A DNA stretch of 64,000 bases, from assembly GCF_902859625.1 (NCBI RefSeq), contig NZ_CADIJX010000003.1, positions 620,001 to 684,000 on the forward strand, read 5' to 3'. The position numbers and the translations under genes were made by a program. This stretch comes from Achromobacter pestifer. Its GTDB lineage: Bacteria; Pseudomonadota; Gammaproteobacteria; Burkholderiales; Burkholderiaceae_B. Of this stretch, positions 58,690-64,000 are shown piece after piece (positions within the stretch are counted from its first letter, which is position 1; every line of letters starts with the position of its first letter). The notes beneath the pieces are model-generated. The model did not search any database. It was given only the letters and a program-made list of their open reading frames with translations, and was not told the origin of the DNA.

Positions 58690-60227
58690 GCGGCCTCCGT
58701 TTCATACGTGGTCCAGGCTTGACGGGCTTCCAGGGCGCGCGCCTGCAACAGGAGGGCGTTGCGGTCGATCTTGTTGGTGCCGGCCCAGGGCAACTCGTCG
58801 ACGAAGCGGATGCGCCGCGGATGCTGGTAGGCGGGGCCGTGGGCCAGCGCATGGCGCTTCAAGGCCTCGGTGTCCAGGGCGCTGCCGTCGCGGCGCACGA
58901 CGAAGGCGACGGGGATCTGGCCGCGCTCTTCGTCGGCCAAGGGCACGACGCAGCTTTGGCGCACGTCCGGGTGCAACTCCAACAGCTTCTCCACTTCGAC
59001 GGGGTAGATGTTCTCGCCACCGCAGACGAACATGTCGTCCGCGCGGCCCACGAAGTAGTAGAAGCCCTGGGCGTCGCGGCGCATGACGTCGCCGCTGTAG
59101 TACCAGCCGTCCCGCAACACCTGCGCGCTCTTTTCGGGTAGGTTGTGATAGCCGGACAAGACGGCCGGATTCTTCATCAGCAGCACGCCTTCATCGGGGT
59201 GGGGGCCGTCGGCCAGGCGGACTTGGGACGGATCGATCGGGTGGCCCACCGCCAGCGGCGGCGTGGGGATCCCATCGGGGTGCGGGCCGAACACGGCGGG
59301 TCCGGCTTCGGTGGTGCCGTAGCCATGGGTGATGCGCACTCGCGGCAAGGCCTGCTGGATGCGTTCATACAGCGCGACGGTCATGGGCGCCGAACCCAGC
59401 ATGACGCGCGCCAGCCCGGACAGGTCGCGGTCGCGCAGCAGGGCGGGCTCCTTGACCAGCCTGGCGAACATGGTGGGCACGGCAGTCAGGACGGTGATGC
59501 GATAACGCTCCAGCGCATCGGCATAGGCGGCCACATCGAAGGCGGGTTGGATCACCAGCAGGCTATTGCTGGCGAAGGCGCGCTTGGCCATGAAGAGGCC
59601 GTTCATGTGAAAGAGCGGCTGCGCCAGCAGGTAGTGTTCCTGGCGGTCGGGCGTGGCGGCAGGGCCGGACGTGGCGGTCAGCGCCCACAGCTGGCCCGCA
59701 TGCGTCAGCGGAACCCCCTTGGGTTTGCCGGTGGAGCCGGACGTGTACAGCATCTGCGCCACGTCCTCATGCGCAGGCGTGACGGTGTCGAAGGCGGTCG
59801 GACGGATCTGCGCGGCGAAGCCCTGCGGCCCGGCGGCGTCGAAGTCCACGACCGGCACCGTGGCCTCGAAGGCGGCGCGGCGCGCGCTGTCGACAAAGGC
59901 CAGCGCAATTCCGGCGTCGCGGATCACATAGTCGATGTTCTCTTGCGTCTGCTTGATATTGATCGGCACGGCCACGAAGCCGGCGCGCATGATGCCGAAA
60001 TACGTGATCAGGTATTCGGCGCGGTTCAGGGCGGCGATGGCGATGCGCGAGCCGGCCGGCAGGCCGCGGGCCGTGAGCCACGCGGCGACGCCGCCGGCCA
60101 GTTGGCGGACGTCGCCATGCGAGTAATGGACGGGCGCCTCGGCGACCCGCAGGTCGACGATGGCAGGCAGGTCGGCGGGGCGGCTGGGGTCCGCCAGGTC
60201 GCCCAGGTTCTTCAGAGGATGCGTCAT
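58686..60227 (-). CDS. AMP-dependent acyl-CoA synthetase/ligase
   Basis: A 513-residue ANL-superfamily ligase that activates a carboxylic acid with ATP and CoA. LYTSGSTGKPKGVPLTH (P-loop), YGTTEAG, YSGDVMRRDAQGFYYFVGRADDM and the catalytic-lysine TNKIDR near the end are intact. The acid is unknown; the surrounding importer genes make it the likely first enzyme on an imported substrate. The start at 60227 avoids a 20-residue unconserved extension. Confidence 0.93.
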   Translation of the reverse strand: MTHPLKNLGDLADPSRPADLPAIVDLRVAEAPVHYSHGDVRQLAGGVAAWLTARGLPAGSRIAIAALNRAEYLITYFGIMRAGFVAVPINIKQTQENIDYVIRDAGIALAFVDSARRAAFEATVPVVDFDAAGPQGFAAQIRPTAFDTVTPAHEDVAQMLYTSGSTGKPKGVPLTHAGQLWALTATSGPAATPDRQEHYLLAQPLFHMNGLFMAKRAFASNSLLVIQPAFDVAAYADALERYRITVLTAVPTMFARLVKEPALLRDRDLSGLARVMLGSAPMTVALYERIQQALPRVRITHGYGTTEAGPAVFGPHPDGIPTPPLAVGHPIDPSQVRLADGPHPDEGVLLMKNPAVLSGYHNLPEKSAQVLRDGWYYSGDVMRRDAQGFYYFVGRADDMFVCGGENIYPVEVEKLLELHPDVRQSCVVPLADEERGQIPVAFVVRRDGSALDTEALKRHALAHGPAYQHPRRIRFVDELPWAGTNKIDRNALLLQARALEARQAWTTYETEAA

Positions 60228-60252
60228 GGGGAAATTCCGGGAGTGTTGGCGC

Positions 60253-61140
60253 TCAACGCTTTTGCAGCTTGGGGTTGAGCGCGTCATTCAGGCCGTCTCC
60301 GACCAGGTTCAGGGACAGCACGGCAAGCATGATCGCGACGCCGGGCACGGCGCAGATGTACCAGGAGGACCGGATCAGGCTGCGGCCTTCGCCGACCAGC
60401 CGACCCCAGCTGGCGATGTTGGGGTCGCCCAGTCCCAGGAAGGACACGACCGATTCGTACAGGATGGCGCCCGCCACGACCAGCGACGACATCACGATGA
60501 CCGGGGGCAGCGCGTTGGGCAGGATCTCGCCGGCGACGATGCGCAGCGGGCTCATGCCCACGGCACGGCTGGCCTGCACGAATTCCCGTTCCTTGAAAGA
60601 TAGGAATTCGGCGCGGGTCAGCCGGGCGATGGGCGGCCACGACACCAGTCCGACGGCCAGCGTGATGGCTTCGATATGTGGCCCCAGCACCGACACGACG
60701 GTCAGCACGAAGACCACGTTCGGAATGATCTGGAACAGTTCGGTGACGCGCATCAGCACTTCGTCGATCCAACCGCCGGACCAGGCGGCGGCCGCGCCGA
60801 TGCTGACCCCGATCGCGGTCGCGGTCGCGGCGGCGACCAGGCCGATCAGCAAGGTAGCGCGCGCGCCATGCGCGATCAGCGCGGCGATGTCGCGGCCCAT
60901 GGAGTCCGTGCCCAGCGGATAACGCCAGGACTCGAAGGGCCAGATCTCGGGCGCTCCGACGATGCGCAACGGGTTGGTCGGATACAGCCAGCCGGCGCCG
61001 GCGGCCAGCAACGCCACCAGCAGCAGGACGATCGCGCCCGCCACCGCCCCGCGGTTCCTGGCGAATCGGGCGGCGAACGAGGCCGGACGGGCAGGGGCGC
61101 GGGCGGTGGGCAGAGTGGTGAGGGAAGGGGAGGCGGACAT
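60253..61140 (-). CDS. Dipeptide-type ABC transporter permease (DppC-like)
   Basis: A 295-residue permease with about six membrane segments. The N-terminal cytosolic part is Pro/Ala/Arg-rich, then LGTDSMGRDIAALIAHGARATLLIG, and an EAA loop REREFVQASRAVGMSPLRIVAGEILPN. It follows the DppB-like gene by 1 bp. No ATPase subunit gene is present on this side of the operon, so one must be encoded elsewhere or beyond the window. Confidence 0.92.
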   Translation of the reverse strand: MSASPSLTTLPTARAPARPASFAARFARNRGAVAGAIVLLLVALLAAGAGWLYPTNPLRIVGAPEIWPFESWRYPLGTDSMGRDIAALIAHGARATLLIGLVAAATATAIGVSIGAAAAWSGGWIDEVLMRVTELFQIIPNVVFVLTVVSVLGPHIEAITLAVGLVSWPPIARLTRAEFLSFKEREFVQASRAVGMSPLRIVAGEILPNALPPVIVMSSLVVAGAILYESVVSFLGLGDPNIASWGRLVGEGRSLIRSSWYICAVPGVAIMLAVLSLNLVGDGLNDALNPKLQKR

Positions 61141-61141
61141 A

Positions 61142-62113
61142 TCAAACAGCCTTGATGCGCGGGTCCATCCGCGTGTAGAGAAGATCGACGGCGATGTTGG
61201 CCAGGACCACCACGAAGGAGCTCAGCACCAGGATGCCCAGCACCACGGGGTAGTTGCGGCTCATGACGCTGTCGAACAGCACGCCGCCGATGCCGGGCCA
61301 ACTGAACACGGCTTCGACCACGATGCTGCCCCCCAGCACCGAACCCAATTGCAGGCCCAGCAAGGTCACGATGGGCAGCACCGCGTTGCGCAGGATGTGC
61401 CGGAGCACCACGGCGGTTCGCGTCAGGCCCTTGGCGTAGGCGGTGCGCACGTAGTCCATGCGGCTGACTTCCAGCATCGACGCCCGCATGACGCGGGCAT
61501 AGGTCGCGGAATAGAACAGGCCCAGGGCAACGGCGGGCAGCACCAGGTGATGCAGCACGTCCAGCGCTTGCCGCCACAAGCCGCCGTCCAGGCCGATGGT
61601 GACCATGCCGCCGACGGGAAACCAGCCCAGCTTCACTGAAAACAGGATGATCAGCATGATGCCCAGCCAGAAACTGGGCGCGGCAAAGCACAGCACGGCA
61701 AAGGCCGAGACCGCGCTGTCCCACCAAGTGTTGACCTTGATGGCGGACACGATGCCCGCTCCCATGCCGACCAGCACGGCGATGGCGATGCTGGCCAGCA
61801 TCAGCACCAGCGTGGCCGGCAGATGGGCCAGGATCACGTCCAGCACCGGCAGGTTGTGCCGGTAGGAATAACCGAAATCCAGCCTGGCGACCGAGCCGAT
61901 GTACTTCAGCAATTGGACGGCCGGCGGCTGGTCCAGTCCGTATGTCACGCGCAGCCGTTCGATCAGCGCCGGGTCGGTGACCTGCTGCTCGGCCGTCATG
62001 ACGTCCAGGAACGTGCCGGGCACGGACTGGATCAGGACGAAGTTAAGCACCACCACGCCCAGCAACAGTGGAACGGCCTGGAGCAGGCGGCGCAAGATCA
62101 AACGCAATGGCAT
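61142..62113 (-). CDS. Dipeptide-type ABC transporter permease (DppB-like)
   Basis: A 323-residue permease. RLLQAVPLLLGVVVLNFVLIQSVPGTFLD at the N-terminus, RLRVTYGLDQPPAVQLLKYI, and the EAA loop DYVRTAYAKGLTRTAVVLRHILRNAVLP are typical. It lies 10 bp after the binding-protein gene. The start at 62113 gives the family N-terminus MPLRLILRRLL. Confidence 0.93.
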   Translation of the reverse strand: MPLRLILRRLLQAVPLLLGVVVLNFVLIQSVPGTFLDVMTAEQQVTDPALIERLRVTYGLDQPPAVQLLKYIGSVARLDFGYSYRHNLPVLDVILAHLPATLVLMLASIAIAVLVGMGAGIVSAIKVNTWWDSAVSAFAVLCFAAPSFWLGIMLIILFSVKLGWFPVGGMVTIGLDGGLWRQALDVLHHLVLPAVALGLFYSATYARVMRASMLEVSRMDYVRTAYAKGLTRTAVVLRHILRNAVLPIVTLLGLQLGSVLGGSIVVEAVFSWPGIGGVLFDSVMSRNYPVVLGILVLSSFVVVLANIAVDLLYTRMDPRIKAV

Positions 62114-62123
62114 GGCGGCGCTC

Positions 62124-63770
62124 TTACGCTTGCAGCCAGACGTCGGCCAGGGTTTCGCCCTGGACGTTCGCACCGGTCGTGAAGTTGCGCACGTTCTTGC
62201 CGGCCAGCGTGAAAGACTGGATTTCCACCAGCGGCACGATCGGCACGTCGGTCGAGGCCAGGCGTGCGAACTGCGCGGCCAGAGCCTTGCGGGCTTCAGG
62301 CGCGGTCTCGACCGCCAGCTTGCCGACCAGGGCGTCCATCTCGGGATTCGAGTAGCCGGTGGCGTTGCGGAAGGCGGCCCCTTTCACGATGCCGTCGGTG
62401 GTGAAGAACTGGGTCACGGTGGGCACCAGTTCCAGCGGCGAGGTGAAATTGGACACTGCGATGTCGTAGTCGTAGTCGCCATAGATGCGCTTGAGCGCGG
62501 TCGCACGGTCCACCGAATCCAGCTTGACGGCGATGCCGACGTCTTCCAGCGCCTGCTTCAGGTACTGGCCCAGCTTGGCGTTCTCTTCGAACCACGCGGC
62601 GGCCACCAGGTTGACGGTGAAGCGTTTGCCGTCCTTGACGGGCAGGCCGGCGGCGTCCAGCAGCGCGGCGGCTTTCTTCGGGTCGAAGGGATAGCGCGGC
62701 ACGTCTTCGGTGAAGAACAGCGGGTTGCTGCTGAAGATCGGGGCAATGGCAGGTTTGCCGCGGCCGTAATAGATGGTGTTGACGATGAACTGGCGGTCGA
62801 TGGCGTGCAGGATGGCCTGGCGCACCTCGCGGCGGTTGACGATGTCGCGGCGTTGATTGAATTCCGCCGTCACCGTCCAGGCCGTGTTCTGGTAGCCGCG
62901 CGTGTCCACGACGACCTTGCCCGTCTTGACCAGGCGGTCGATGTCGCGGGCGGGAACCGGATTGGAATAGGCCAGGCCCAACTCGCCCGTTTCCAGCGCG
63001 GCGCCGCGCGAGGCAGGGTCGGACCACCAGCGGATGACCAGCTTGTCCAGGTTGGGTTCGCCCGGGTTCCAGTACTTGTCGTTGCGTTGGTATTCGACGT
63101 GGCTGCCGCGCACCCACTTGCCGTATTTCCAGGGACCCGTGCCCACCGGCGTGTTGTTCAGCGGATTGGTGATCAGGTCCTTGCCGTCGTACAGGTGCTT
63201 GGGCACCAACAGCTGATACTGGCCGGACAGCGTGGATTTCAGGAAGAATTCCGGCACCGGCGCGTTGAAAGCCAGGATCACCGTCTGCGCGTCCGGCGCG
63301 GTGGCGTCCGTCAATGACTTCAGCGCGATGCCCGCCGAGATCGGCTTCCAGTGCTGCAACACGTTGTAGACGACATCGGCCGACGTGAACGGCGTGCCGT
63401 CGTGCCAAGTGACGCCTTCGCGCAGTTTGATGGTGTAGCTGCGGAAGTCCGCCGCCGGGGTGACGCTAAGCGCCAACGCCGGTTGGAACTTCAGGTCGGC
63501 ATCCAGCTTGAGCAGCCGTTCCAGGATCTTGGTGGATGTCTGGAACGGGCTGGATCCGCCGCCGCCGGGCACGAACAGCGCTTGCGGCTCCAGGCCGCCC
63601 CAGGTGGCGACGAGCGTGCCGCCCTTGCGGGCGGGGCCAGTGTCCGAGCCAGGTTGGGCGGTGGCGGCGTACAGCGCCTGCGGCAGTGCGCCCAGGCCGG
63701 TGGCGGCCAGGCCTCCGGCGGCGGTGCGGGTCAGGAAGGCGCGCCGTCCGAGGCGTGGGGCTTGGGTCAT
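62124..63770 (-). CDS. Dipeptide-type ABC transporter substrate-binding protein, Tat-exported
   Basis: A 548-residue SBP_bac_5 family protein. The N-terminus LGRRAFLTRTAAGGLAATG is a Tat signal with the twin Arg, unusual among peptide-binding proteins, most of which use Sec. The mature part includes YTIKLREGVTWHDGTPFTSADVVYNV, TGPWKYGKWVRGSHVEYQRNDKYW and a C-terminal domain with PIVPLVEIQSFTLAG. The ligand is unknown; these proteins also bind peptides, opines, glutathione or nickel. Confidence 0.92.
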   Translation of the reverse strand: MTQAPRLGRRAFLTRTAAGGLAATGLGALPQALYAATAQPGSDTGPARKGGTLVATWGGLEPQALFVPGGGGSSPFQTSTKILERLLKLDADLKFQPALALSVTPAADFRSYTIKLREGVTWHDGTPFTSADVVYNVLQHWKPISAGIALKSLTDATAPDAQTVILAFNAPVPEFFLKSTLSGQYQLLVPKHLYDGKDLITNPLNNTPVGTGPWKYGKWVRGSHVEYQRNDKYWNPGEPNLDKLVIRWWSDPASRGAALETGELGLAYSNPVPARDIDRLVKTGKVVVDTRGYQNTAWTVTAEFNQRRDIVNRREVRQAILHAIDRQFIVNTIYYGRGKPAIAPIFSSNPLFFTEDVPRYPFDPKKAAALLDAAGLPVKDGKRFTVNLVAAAWFEENAKLGQYLKQALEDVGIAVKLDSVDRATALKRIYGDYDYDIAVSNFTSPLELVPTVTQFFTTDGIVKGAAFRNATGYSNPEMDALVGKLAVETAPEARKALAAQFARLASTDVPIVPLVEIQSFTLAGKNVRNFTTGANVQGETLADVWLQA

Positions 63771-63797
63771 GATGGCATCCTTGTTGGGTAATGCGCC

Positions 63798-64000
63798 TCA
63801 GCCTTGGCTGAGCGTGGCGTAGGTGGCGCGACCGATGGCGACCAGCGCGCCCTGGTCGTTGTAGAGGTCGACGTCGGCCACGCCGACGCTGCGCCCATTG
63901 CGGCGCACGCGCGCCACCGCGGTCAGGCCGGTGTTGACGGCGGGCCGCAGGTAGTCGACGCGGAAGTTGATGGTGGGCAGGCCGCGGCCCAGCAGCATGC
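63798..64000 (-). CDS. Hotdog-fold (PaaI-type) thioesterase, 5' end beyond window
   Basis: Only the C-terminal about 65 residues are visible, on the minus strand and running off the right edge. The text LPTINFRVDYLRPAV, VARVRRNGRSVGVADVDLYNDQGALVAIGRATYATL matches the second half of PaaI/4HBT hotdog thioesterases. The ATG at 63998 is likely internal. It lies 27 bp upstream of the binding-protein gene on the same strand, so it may be the operon's first visible gene and act on the acyl-CoA formed by the ligase. Confidence 0.75.
   Translation of the reverse strand, partial: MLLGRGLPTINFRVDYLRPAVNTGLTAVARVRRNGRSVGVADVDLYNDQGALVAIGRATYATLSQG

Overview
The window is GC-rich, gene-dense bacterial chromosome. 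Gene order (rsmD/ftsY head to head; ribBA-ribH-nusB-thiL-pgpA-pncC; groES-groL behind a CIRCE operator) and protein style suggest a betaproteobacterium of the Alcaligenaceae, most like Achromobacter or Bordetella. That placement is inference from synteny and sequence feel. No tRNA, rRNA, CRISPR array or intact insertion sequence was found.

Layout. 1-7.0 kb: 5'-truncated AsmA-family gene, a stand-alone MOSC_N-like protein, a YfhL-type ferredoxin coupled to a BenE-type carrier, coaD, rsmD and ftsY. 7.0-11.5 kb: a Tat-exported phospholipase C preceded by a tiny lipoprotein, and a CYTH-CHAD protein. 11.6-17.0 kb: a phosphonate/phosphite-type ABC importer (phnD-phnC-phnE-phnE) with an upstream IclR regulator and HAD phosphatase; the phnD leader can fold over its own ribosome binding site. 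17.2-24.3 kb: housekeeping block of riboflavin genes, nusB, thiL, pgpA, pncC, pyrF, type II NADH dehydrogenase and dgkA, with a REPIN-like inverted repeat before thiL.

24.4-34.4 kb: a catabolic island for a sugar acid: FCD-type GntR regulator, TRAP importer (dctPQM), SDR, fumarylacetoacetase-fold hydrolase, altronate-dehydratase-like enzyme, mannitol/fructuronate dehydrogenase and a Ldh2/MDH2 oxidoreductase. 34.4-44.5 kb: an opposing island for the 3-hydroxyanthranilate to 2-aminomuconate branch (3-hydroxyanthranilate dioxygenase, ACMS decarboxylase, semialdehyde dehydrogenase, RidA-type deaminase) with a five-gene Liv-type ABC importer, a LysR regulator and a divergent MarR regulator. The two islands converge with overlapping stop codons.

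44.5-47.7 kb: YihY/BrkB membrane protein and groES-groL. 47.7-55.4 kb: an accessory block, less GC-rich to the eye, with three consecutive exported DUF1254/DUF1214 proteins, a scrap of a fourth, an outer-membrane channel of the phenol MetA-like family, an AraC regulator and a short H-NS-like DNA-binding fragment. This is the least described system in the window. 55.4-64 kb: WYL regulator, GST, GNAT, then a minus-strand operon with a dipeptide-type ABC importer (binding protein and two permeases, no ATPase in view), an acyl-CoA ligase and an SDR, preceded by a truncated thioesterase.
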